Source: Bradyrhizobium sp. ARR65
GTDB lineage: Bacteria; Pseudomonadota; Alphaproteobacteria; Rhizobiales; Xanthobacteraceae
Length of the DNA stretch: 64,000 nt
Direction of reading: 5' to 3'
NCBI RefSeq assembly: GCF_000472385.1
Contig: NZ_AWZU01000027.1
Location: 41,018-105,017, forward strand
This document shows, in pieces, positions 25,456-32,947 of the stretch (positions within the stretch are counted from its first letter, which is position 1; the number at the start of each line of letters is the position of its first letter). The notes under the pieces are model-generated. The model saw only the letters and a list, made by a program, of their open reading frames with translations, did no database searches and was not told the DNA's origin. A program made the translations under genes and the position numbers.

Positions 25456-25710
25456 TCAGTTTTGCCTCACTAGGTGCCCCAGAACCTCGTTGCAACCCTG
25501 CACAGCCTCAGCGAACGTTCTGAAGGGCGAACCGCCTATCTTGATTGCGCCGCACCTCGGGTCAAGTTGGCGCCATGACGCCACGTAGCCGGCACGTCCA
25601 TGAAAACCGGGGCCGGTGGGACTCTCATAGGTAATGACGAACGAAAAGCCGGCGTCAGTTGCGCTCCACACCTTCAAATGCTCGACGGCGGGGTGAAATT
25701 GGAGACTCAT
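25456..25710 (-). CDS. Small hypothetical protein
   Basis: An 84-residue protein with W-S-A-T-D-A-G-F-S-F-V-I-T-Y-E-S and a glycine-rich middle (G-P-G-F-H-G-R-A-G-Y-V-A-S-W). It has no signal or membrane segment. The pattern looks like a small alpha+beta domain, and it reminds me of short conserved Bradyrhizobium proteins, without a name. The inner ATG at 25710 is chosen because the 40 residues before it look non-coding. No gene is seen between it and 26054. Confidence 0.45.
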   Translation of the reverse strand: MSLQFHPAVEHLKVWSATDAGFSFVITYESPTGPGFHGRAGYVASWRQLDPRCGAIKIGGSPFRTFAEAVQGCNEVLGHLVRQN

Positions 25711-26054
25711 CGCCAGTGGTTTAGACTGTCCGCTCGCAGCAGGGATTGAGGCCAGCGCAGATGTCAATGGACGCACATGCAGTTTGGCGAACACGCGTTG
25801 GCTCTCTGGACTCCGCTTGACCAGTTGCAATTATTCCATGATCCATCTTTGGATGACCGATTTCGCTGTCTCAGCTTCTAACAGTGAACTGGCGACTGGC
25901 GCTTGGCACATCCGAACCGATACGAGCCCATCCTCGTTGCCCGGCCACTCCCTTCCGAGAATGCTACAGGATTTAGGCCATTGCTCCTGCCCCGCAGCTT
26001 TAACCCTTTTCCGGCGCAACGTGGCTCTCGAAACTTCGGCGCCTCGAACTGCAC

Positions 26055-27221
26055 TCACGTCGGATCTAGAATGACCATCCGAGCCGAAAGCGTCACCATG
26101 CACATCAAGCCGCCTAGCAGGGCGAACGCCAAAGGCAAGCCGGCTATATTGGCGACAAAGCCGACCGCAGCGGGACCGAAGAGCATACCCGCGTAGCCAG
26201 CTGTCGTGATTACAGTGATTGCAAGCCCAGTCGGCATCGATTTCTGTTTGCCGGCGCGGCGGCAAAGCACCGGCACAACGTTCGATGCACCCAGTCCGAT
26301 AAGCAGAAATCCGCTCGCGGCAATCACCGCAACGGGCGAGGCAAGTAGAGCCGCGAACCCTGTCATGATCGGCAGAATTCCAAACGTGATTGTGGCGCGG
26401 TCACCCACTCGCGTCACGACGGCGTCCCCACTGAGCCGCCCTGCGGTCATCGCAACGGAAAACAGCAGATACCCAACGCCAGCATCGGCAACCGCGACAA
26501 GGCCCCGGTCAACCAGAAGCAAGGCGCTCCAGTCGAGCATCGCGCCTTCGACAAGAAAAGTAACGGCGGCAAACGCCGCTAACAGCAAAAGGTTGCGATG
26601 TGGAAACACGAACGATGGTCCCTGGTGCATCCGAGATGTTGCACGCAACCGCGGCCAAGCCACCATAGTTGCAGTTGCGATCAGCCCAGAACAAACAAAG
26701 GTTGAAACGAGTGAGCCGATCCGCAGCGAGAGGCAGGCGGTCATACCCGCAGAGCCAGCGACTTCGCCGATGCTGTACAGGGCGTGAAAGCCGGACATCA
26801 ACGGACGACCTGCGACACGCTCCAAGTCCATTGCACAAACGTTCATGCTTACATCGATTGCCCCGAGCGAGGCGCCGAAAGCAAGCAGCACCATGCCAAG
26901 TTCCAGGGGGGTACTGGCGACAGAAAGCCAGGGCAGCGCGAGCGCAATACCAACCCCGCCCGCTAGGATAATGGACTTGCAGCCGTAACGCATGGTCATC
27001 GCGCCGGCCAAAAGCATGGCGATGACCGATCCAACGCCGAGGCAGAGCAGCAGTTCACCAAGCACGCGATCATCGACCGCGAGCCGGGCCTTCGCAAGGG
27101 GGACCAAAGGCGCCCACGCAGATAGGCCGAATCCAGCTACAAAAAATGCTAGTCGCGTCGCGAGCAAGCCGGCTGGCCGATTGGCAGATGATATCAAAGG
27201 GGACTCCGGACAGAACGGCAT
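26055..27221 (-). CDS. Major facilitator superfamily transporter
   Basis: A 388-residue membrane protein with about 12 hydrophobic segments and MFS layout: W-A-P-L-V-P-L-A-K-A-R near helix 1-2, R-Y-G-C-K after helix 2, and G-F-H-A-L-Y-S-I-G near helix 5, a pattern of YbjJ-like carriers. The substrate is unknown. The ATG at 27221 gives a normal MFS start, and the ~100 residues before it in the frame are not protein-like. It is single, with no partner gene on either side, inside the accessory region. Confidence 0.8.
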   Translation of the reverse strand: MPFCPESPLISSANRPAGLLATRLAFFVAGFGLSAWAPLVPLAKARLAVDDRVLGELLLCLGVGSVIAMLLAGAMTMRYGCKSIILAGGVGIALALPWLSVASTPLELGMVLLAFGASLGAIDVSMNVCAMDLERVAGRPLMSGFHALYSIGEVAGSAGMTACLSLRIGSLVSTFVCSGLIATATMVAWPRLRATSRMHQGPSFVFPHRNLLLLAAFAAVTFLVEGAMLDWSALLLVDRGLVAVADAGVGYLLFSVAMTAGRLSGDAVVTRVGDRATITFGILPIMTGFAALLASPVAVIAASGFLLIGLGASNVVPVLCRRAGKQKSMPTGLAITVITTAGYAGMLFGPAAVGFVANIAGLPLAFALLGGLMCMVTLSARMVILDPT

Positions 27222-27814
27222 CGCGAGCGCGGCGTCGGGCGCTTCTTGCGCGCTGCAGAAATTGACGCTGATTTCGTCAAGTAGACACGTTGATGGTTGC
27301 AAGTTCGATGCCGCTAGCAGGTGTTCCCGGTCGGTTTGCCTCAGAGCGCGGACAAGAGACGCGCCGAACCCTTTCTGGAAGCGGTTACGGCGGACCAGGC
27401 GCCCCGCACAATCGCGCGGGCTTCCAGATCCTCCATTGTCGTCGGACGCACTACACAGCCTTGTCGCAAACCGCACACATTCGCAGTAACCGATGACGAT
27501 CAGTTGACGTGGCAAGGCTCAGCTGACTATCCGCCGCGGAATGTAACGCAATGGGTCGATTATTTACGAGCCGGCATCAAGCCGATCCATGCGGCGCGCG
27601 GGGAGCTCACCACAGTATTCAATATGGAGCTCGCGCTCGGTCTTCGTGCGCTCGGTCAGTCCGAGAATGGCCTCGGCATTGTGAAGCCGCGCGCAAGCTG
27701 GACGCCATGTTCGGAATCGACGATTTCAAGCAGAGGAACGAACAGCGCTCGGGAGCTTCAAAATGACTTTAAAACGAGTCAAAACGTTCTCGTTCTGATC
27801 GCCCTCGATAACCG
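27222..27814. other. Decayed stretch without an intact gene
   Basis: Several short protein-like frames overlap on both strands, none with a start, length and pattern that hold together. It reads as debris between the transporter and the interrupted nuclease gene. Confidence 0.4.
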
Positions 27815-28007
27815 CTAAACGCTTGATGACCGCCCTGGTGTCGCCGGGAAGTCCACGCCTGAAACAAGCAAGCGAACCTCGTCACCATTTACAAAAATGA
27901 AATCCGCGCGGTTCGAAATAAAGCCGATCGGATCGTGCGCACCGCGAACCTTCCCGTGCGCGGTGTTAAACGTGATATTTTTCGTTGATTAGATAGCCGT
28001 ATCGGGC
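27815..28007 (-). pseudogene. Coding-like tail beyond the stop of the GIY-YIG-like gene
   Basis: After the TAG at 28008 the same frame gives A-R-Y-G-Y-L-I-N-E-K, then one frame over it continues as I-T-F-N-T-A-H-G-K-V-R-G-A-H-D-P-I-G and on through F-I-F-V-N-G-D-E-V-R-L-L-V-S-G to a stop at 27815. It has no start codon. The text reads like a natural continuation of the upstream protein, which suggests that a premature stop and a one-base shift cut off its last ~60 residues. Confidence 0.45.
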
Positions 28008-28817
28008 CTACCCGGTCCCGTATAAGCCATCCTTTCCTTTCGGGTACTGCGTGAACTGAACTTTGTTGTAGTCCGGCTTCAAAAGGTTGACGAACGCCTT
28101 CTCCGCATCCGCAACGACCATCTTGTTATCGATATTTCCGGAGAACTCCTCGCCGGTGAAGTCATGCTCCGGCTCGAACGTCTGCATCACCAGGGAGTTT
28201 ACCCTGAACAAGAACAAATACGTCTCATCGGAAACGCGTGCTCCAGGATATCGCTGCGGCTCGTTTGCCAAAATCTCGGTCCGCGCGTGGTGACCTTTAG
28301 CGATCACGCGATCGAAGCTATCCCCGGTTCTCGCGATGCCAACGTACAGAAGATCGTAAACGGCAAACTCAGCATGCCGGTCCAGCCCTTCGATTCCTCG
28401 CCGTCCATGCGAACGGTCAAAAATCAGCTTCTCCGTCGTGAACCACTCGAGAACGTTCGAGTCATCCTCATCCGCCGGGCCGTCCCAGATGCGGACGAAC
28501 TTTGGTCCGAGTTCGATGCAAACAGTTTCGGGGGCGGCATTCTCGACACCCGGCAGAGATCGGACGTTAAGAACGACAGCGTCTGTCAAACGTCCCTCGA
28601 TAGTGACGTTAAAGCTAAGCCGCCAGGTCTCGTCATCCTTCTGGAAGTCGCTAAATTTCGCCTCGGGCCGACCTCCGATGACGTAAAAATCGCTTTCGCG
28701 AAGCAGAGCCTCGACCTCGGGATCGTCCTTAAACCAAACGGCTTCCTGGTTGGGCATTGGCGGGTATACCAATTCCAACATTGAGATCTTGGACTTCGTG
28801 ACGGTCGCGTCTGGCAT
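28008..28817 (-). CDS. Protein with a C-terminal GIY-YIG-like nuclease domain (possibly truncated)
   Basis: A 269-residue protein. Residues ~154-251 fit a GIY-YIG nuclease core by eye: Y154 with Y158-V-G, R170, H177, then the metal-binding Glu239 in A-E-K-A-F-V-N-L-L and the closing K-P-D-Y-N (Asn251). Residues 1-150 form an unassigned beta-rich domain with R-L-S-F-N-V-T-I-E-G and F-V-R-I-W-D-G. GIY-YIG enzymes cut DNA and occur in restriction, repair and phage defence. Coding-like sequence continues past its stop, so this may be a shortened form. Its GC is lower than the chromosome's. The channel-like gene lies 153 bp upstream on the same strand. Confidence 0.5.
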   Translation of the reverse strand: MPDATVTKSKISMLELVYPPMPNQEAVWFKDDPEVEALLRESDFYVIGGRPEAKFSDFQKDDETWRLSFNVTIEGRLTDAVVLNVRSLPGVENAAPETVCIELGPKFVRIWDGPADEDDSNVLEWFTTEKLIFDRSHGRRGIEGLDRHAEFAVYDLLYVGIARTGDSFDRVIAKGHHARTEILANEPQRYPGARVSDETYLFLFRVNSLVMQTFEPEHDFTGEEFSGNIDNKMVVADAEKAFVNLLKPDYNKVQFTQYPKGKDGLYGTG

Positions 28818-28970
28818 CGTCCGTGAATCCGTTAAGACAGGCCAATTAGAAGGTCAAATCTATCGTCGAGAAGCGGTTTTAAACCAGGCGGCGATAATCG
28901 CACGAGCGATCTTAATCTGCGTCACCGCCACGCACCGCATGCGAACACCTTCTCGCTCAGTGACGTGCTT

Positions 28971-29783
28971 TCAGCGAGAGAGTTGACGACGCTGTCGATG
29001 ATGCACTCGTTTACGTGATGTCGGGATACTGGAAGGGCGGATTCGAGGAGTCAAAGGCCCAGTGGGTCTGAAACCGCGCTCTGGTCGGCTCATGACCCGT
29101 GCCAATATCACCACGATTAGTATAAATGCGACGAGAATTTCAAGCATGGTCGCTATCTTTGCGGCCATTGATTCTGGGTGGATATCGCCATAGCCCACTG
29201 TCGCCATGGTGACGAAGCTGAAATACAGGCAATCAACGACCATTCCGATCGGAGGCGGGGTCAACAATCGTGGCAACCGATTATACTGAAACCAGATCCA
29301 CGAGTTCTTGTCCGCCAAATCGATCATTCCAGTGTATGCCTCGGGACCGGAAAACAGAGCCACATAGTAGTGGATCAATGCAAACAATATCGCTGTCGTG
29401 CCGACGAGTTGCACGACGGTGAAAACAGATCTTGGAGATCCATCCAAAGCGCCTAGCGATGCAAAGCTGTACCACAGTAGATAAAGGTAGTGCGCTGCAA
29501 AGATTCCAGCGACAGGGATGAGCGTCAGGATGATCGAGAGGGATGCAAACTCGAAATTTATGTCTGTGTTGCCCGCTCTCAGCATTTGAATCGCTATTGC
29601 GATTGCGAGGCCCAAGCTACCGCTGCAAACCAACGCGGAAAACAGATACGAAGGCAGGAGAAGAAGGAGAATAATCGGATGCCGGCTGACGAACTCTGTG
29701 TATTTGCTATGAGCTCTTAAGATCAGAACAGGCGTCGAGCGGAAGAGCCTGTTGACACGCTCGAGAAGAGTTGGACTTCGCAT
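28971..29783 (-). CDS. Potassium-channel-like membrane protein
   Basis: A 270-residue protein with hydrophobic segments at about 36-66, 78-110, 119-143 and 208-230. A pore loop before the last one holds the K+ selectivity filter T-V-G-Y-G-D (195-200). The pore-loop/last-helix pair is the ion-conduction unit of tetrameric channels. No cytosolic RCK/TrkA ligand domain follows, only a basic tail. The ATG at 29783 follows GGGGGAT. Its start lies inside the 3' end of the nuclease gene (77-bp overlap), so the two may be linked in expression. Confidence 0.8.
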   Translation of the reverse strand: MRSPTLLERVNRLFRSTPVLILRAHSKYTEFVSRHPIILLLLLPSYLFSALVCSGSLGLAIAIAIQMLRAGNTDINFEFASLSIILTLIPVAGIFAAHYLYLLWYSFASLGALDGSPRSVFTVVQLVGTTAILFALIHYYVALFSGPEAYTGMIDLADKNSWIWFQYNRLPRLLTPPPIGMVVDCLYFSFVTMATVGYGDIHPESMAAKIATMLEILVAFILIVVILARVMSRPERGFRPTGPLTPRIRPSSIPTSRKRVHHRQRRQLSR

Positions 29784-30570
29784 TGATATCCCCCATATGA
29801 TGCGAGGCGGGAATATACAACGATCTTGCAACGCAGAGGGAACGAACAGCCGGCGCCGGACGCGTGCGCGGATAGGTCGCCTGGATGCCCGGCAGTTTGA
29901 TCGCGAACGCGCTCGTTGAGGAGCTCGTGCCGGTGGCTGAAACAGAGCTTTGGGACAGGTCACGCACCCTGGCGAATGCTTGCTCGGTCTCAGCGGCATG
30001 TCGGACCTTGCGCTCCAATACGACGTCGAGCGGCAGCTCTCGCCCCAACGTCTCCGACAGGTCGAACCCGTCCATGCAAATGATGTTTTTCGCTCGCCCG
30101 AAGGCCTTCAGGCCGTCCTCGGAGAATCCGATGTAGCTGACGAACAGCCCGCGGGTCCAAGCCGCCTTCTCGCCGATTTTGGCGTGGAAGCCGTGGAGGT
30201 CCTTCACAGCGGTTTGCTGGTTTTGCCACTTGGCCTCGACGAGATAGGTCTGGCCATTCAGCTCGAAGCTGCCGTCGATCTGCTCACCGATCAGACGGAA
30301 GGAACCGCGGGCGTTCAAACTGAAGGAGTTGAACATTTTGGTCAAGAATTTCTCAAAGCCGTAGCCGCGCGGCTGCGGATCGAGAGGGGACAACGCGATC
30401 AGGGCGTCGTGAAGTTTCCGGTACACGGCGCGATCGCCGGCCGGCTTCGGTTGCGGGTCGGGCTCTTGATTCGTGCCGGCAATGCGCTCCAACTGCTGGT
30501 CTATGCGATCGCAGATGCGGTATCCTTGGCAACGCACCGCGATCCGCTTGCGAACCGGTTCTGCATGCAA
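29707..30570 (-). CDS. Restriction endonuclease-like protein (Mrr-type PD-(D/E)xK fold)
   Basis: A 287-residue protein. Residues ~69-170 hold an Mrr-like nuclease core: G-Y-G-F-E-K-F-L, then D99 and, twelve residues on, E112-A-K114-W, the PD-(D/E)xK metal site. R-G-L-F-V-S and the following F-S-E-D-G-L fit the rest of the fold. Mrr-type enzymes cut modified or foreign DNA. The last ~60 residues overlap the next gene and look random, so the true end may have been lost by a frameshift. The start is unsure: the ATG at 30570 has no good ribosome site. Confidence 0.7.
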   Translation of the reverse strand: MHAEPVRKRIAVRCQGYRICDRIDQQLERIAGTNQEPDPQPKPAGDRAVYRKLHDALIALSPLDPQPRGYGFEKFLTKMFNSFSLNARGSFRLIGEQIDGSFELNGQTYLVEAKWQNQQTAVKDLHGFHAKIGEKAAWTRGLFVSYIGFSEDGLKAFGRAKNIICMDGFDLSETLGRELPLDVVLERKVRHAAETEQAFARVRDLSQSSVSATGTSSSTSAFAIKLPGIQATYPRTRPAPAVRSLCVARSLYIPASHHMGDINAKSNSSRACQQALPLDACSDLKSS

Positions 30571-30716
30571 TGTGGATTATCGGCTTGTTTCTGCTCCTGG
30601 GGCACCTCCTACATAACCTAGTTCGCCGGCGCGCAGTTCGTTATTTCCTGCTCGGACCGGCAACCGACGCGCTCGCCGTGCCACTCTATGAGAATCGCAA
30701 GCTGGTCACCTCGTGA
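30570..30716 (+). CDS. Possible small membrane protein (48 aa)
   Basis: A plus-strand frame of 48 residues starts at the same base pair where the nuclease gene begins on the other strand. Residues 1-18 (M-W-I-I-G-L-F-L-L-L-G) form one membrane helix, followed by R-R-R and a polar tail, the positive-inside pattern of small membrane proteins. There is no ribosome site of note. It may be chance, so this is only a candidate. Confidence 0.3.
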   Translation: MWIIGLFLLLGHLLHNLVRRRAVRYFLLGPATDALAVPLYENRKLVTS

Positions 30717-30741
30717 TCTCCCGTAGCTCTACGGTTCTCAG

Positions 30742-31299
30742 TCATGGCAATCCGTAGAGAGCGGCAGGCGTGTCGCCAAGGATCCGCTTTCGAGCGTCCT
30801 CGCCCGGGACGAGCTCGTCGAGCCATTCCAGGGTCTGCGCATAGGTTGGCGCATAGGCGTGAGCGGCTGTGATGTGCGGCCACTCTGGCGCCCAGAGCAG
30901 CCGTTCGGGCGCGAGCTCCTCCAGCATCCTTCCCGCTACTGCCTGCGCCCAGCGATCTGTGACGCGTCCGATGCCCGACAGCTTGACCCAAACCTGGGCG
31001 CCCTTGGCGAGTGCCAGGAGCCGATCGAGCCGCACATCCCAGGCAGGATCGCGGGTACTGTCTGCATGTCCGAAACCAGGGAATACCAGGCGATGGCCGT
31101 CGGCCAGGAGCAGCTCTGCCTTGCGCTCATCCGCCGGGCACTTCCAGGTGGAAGCCCACTGAAGCAGCCCTGAGGGACTCGGCCAGGGGATCCAGATCAT
31201 CGAGGGTGAGCGCCAGCCTGCCGCGCCTGATCGGCGCCATTCCTCAAGAACCTCAGGCGCGAGTGGTTGCACGAGGGGCGGAACGAACCTCTCCGGCAT
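30742..31299 (-). pseudogene. Amidohydrolase-family remnant (C-terminal part)
   Basis: The last ~110 residues match metal-dependent TIM-barrel amidohydrolases of the 2-pyrone-4,6-dicarboxylate lactonase kind: V-W-V-K-L-S-G, then P-E-R-L-L-W-A-P-E-W-P-H and R-K-R-I-L-G-D-T-P-A-A-L-Y-G. The N-terminal barrel strands with the first metal histidines are missing, and the frame before residue ~60 is not family-like, so frameshifts or a deletion have broken the gene. In intact members the motif reads G-T-D-W-P-H, while here the Asp is Glu. No function is expected. Bases 31300-31675 hold no intact gene, only more of this debris. Confidence 0.6.
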
Positions 31300-31675
31300 C
31301 TGGGCCTGGCTCGCCTAGGCGAAGAGCTCGGTTGGGTCGCCCTTGAGGAAGTCAGGCTGACCAGGACTAGCCCGCTGATCCCGCAGTCGCGCGGCACCTT
31401 CCAGCTGCTCCAAAGAGCCGTCGATGACGGGCGCCACCCGCCGGGCCTTCCAGCGGAAGGCGCGGACTTCACAGTCGATCATCGTTGCGCCGATCCACGG
31501 GTCTTGTCGTCAGTTGCGCCAATGGCAGCGGCGGCATTCTTCTCGGGTGCCCCGCGGCCGGCCGCCCCCTACTCGCGGACGGCTCAAAGCGCAAGGCCTG
31601 CATCATATTCGTGCGCCTGGTGTTCTGCCGCTAATCGACGTCCACAATTGCAAGTTCGATCCCAACCGATGGCTT

Positions 31676-31912
31676 TTACGTCGCGCGCAGTTTCAGCACG
31701 AAGCTAACGCTCGCGTCCAGGATGGGGCCATGATCATCGCGAACTTCAACTGCCATATGATGCTGCGGCCTGCCTCTGACCCAATCGCGGGTGATCTCCG
31801 AAAGCGTACTGGTCGCCTCTTGCCGCGCAGACTCGATGTTCGGCAGCACCACGCCTTCATCATCGCTGATGAATTGGCTGCCGTCGCGGATATCAAAATA
31901 GTACTTCTTCAT
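31676..31912 (-). CDS. DUF6894 family small protein
   Basis: A 78-residue protein with the pattern (K-Y-Y-F-D-I-R-D-G, D-D-E-G-V-V-L-P, A-x-x-E-A, V-E-V-R-D-D-H-G, V-S-F-V-L) of a small family that is repeated many times in Bradyrhizobium genomes. The role is unknown, and it is predicted to be soluble. The gene is short, complete, and stands among decayed genes. Confidence 0.65.
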   Translation of the reverse strand: MKKYYFDIRDGSQFISDDEGVVLPNIESARQEATSTLSEITRDWVRGRPQHHMAVEVRDDHGPILDASVSFVLKLRAT

Positions 31913-32076
31913 CGTGACCTACTCACGAGGCGTGCCATCAAACAGCTTGCAGCTTTCGAATCGATTTTGCTGTCGTCGAGGTGCTGCTGCATGGCCATCT
32001 CGATGTGCCCAATGATGAAGTTGAAATCGTGGTCGGTCCGGAAAAAAGAGTTCAAGCGCCTGCTCAGACGTTGCGG

Positions 32077-32316
32077 CTAGAAGAAACCGGCGCTGATATC
32101 GAGACCGTATGTCAAAGCGCAGCCTAACGAAGCAAGCAGACCAAGGACGGAAAAAATAGCAAGGTCCTTGCGTGTTTCAACGTCGATATTGATGCCACTC
32201 AGCCTCGAAAGGACCTTTGCCGACGCCGCCATTCCAAGTTCTCTGATGTCCTCGGCGAGGAAGATAAACCGAAGCGCTGCAAAGGGTCTGCAAATAAGAT
32301 CACGAGTCAATTTCAT
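32077..32316 (-). CDS. Small membrane protein, unknown function
   Basis: A 79-residue protein with a basic N-terminal half and one hydrophobic segment at about 53-71 (A-I-F-S-V-L-G-L-L-A-S-L-G). Its ATG overlaps the end of the longer frame upstream by 17 bases, a pattern of translational coupling. No family is recognised. Confidence 0.45.
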   Translation of the reverse strand: MKLTRDLICRPFAALRFIFLAEDIRELGMAASAKVLSRLSGINIDVETRKDLAIFSVLGLLASLGCALTYGLDISAGFF

Positions 32317-32836
32317 TACCCCGCAACGATCTCATTTGCAGCTCCAGCTCATCGACAATTTTGCGAAGCAAGCGCAGCACGTGGATTGCTACTGAATCTG
32401 GCGACGTGTGGAAAGGACCAACTTTGTACGCAACGTACACATTGTCATTCGGCCGGCAATGTTGCCCCTCTAAGCCGAGGGATCGGTGATTAGCATTTGG
32501 GAGCGTCGCAGCGCCTAATCGGCATCCAACCGGATCCTGAGCTGCAAGATAGCTCCGCCACCAGTGATGGGCGCAGGCTTCGCGCCAGCGCAGCCGCGCA
32601 GCAGTGCGGCGGAGGTCGGCACAATCCGTGCACGGCGGACCTTCGGGCCAGGCTTCGGCCACAGGGAGCACGTAACCGGTACCGAGCCCGTCAAGCAGGA
32701 TGCCGCGCCGCCGCCGCCACACCAGCGGCGACGCACGGTCCGCGGCCGCCATATCGGCAATCCAGGCGGCTTTTCCATTGTACGACGCCGCCACGGCGAC
32801 ATCGAAGAGATTCCGATCCGAATGGCAGAACGGCAA
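32300..32836 (-). CDS. Possible hypothetical protein
   Basis: A 178-residue frame with strong GC third positions and a plausible C-terminal helix (I-H-V-L-R-L-L-R-K-I-V-D-E-L-E-L-Q-M). The middle is Arg/Trp-rich with C-T-D-C and R-W-R-E-A-C. No domain is recognised, and the two ends may not belong together. The 17-base overlap with the next gene favours real translation. Nothing else is seen from 32837 to 32947. Confidence 0.3.
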   Translation of the reverse strand: MPFCHSDRNLFDVAVAASYNGKAAWIADMAAADRASPLVWRRRRGILLDGLGTGYVLPVAEAWPEGPPCTDCADLRRTAARLRWREACAHHWWRSYLAAQDPVGCRLGAATLPNANHRSLGLEGQHCRPNDNVYVAYKVGPFHTSPDSVAIHVLRLLRKIVDELELQMRSLRGNEIDS

Positions 32837-32947
32837 ACTTATGGCCCTTGCCGACCGAAGTCACCCGCAGCGCCTCCCGCTGCATCTGCCGAAATTCGCT
32901 TGACGAGGCGCCTCGGGATTTGTCCCGCGAGGCGTCCGGCCATGTTG

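Noticed and set aside
27321..27818. Plus-strand open frame of 165 codons
   Set aside because: Changes character several times along its length, no domain, and its 3' end is antisense to the tail of the interrupted nuclease gene.
31913..32104. Plus-strand text with protein-like pattern (E-V-L-L-H-G-H-L-D-V-P-N-D-E-V-E-I)
   Set aside because: No ATG and only a weak GTG start, under 60 codons, between two small genes on the other strand. It could be a remnant but cannot be supported as a gene.
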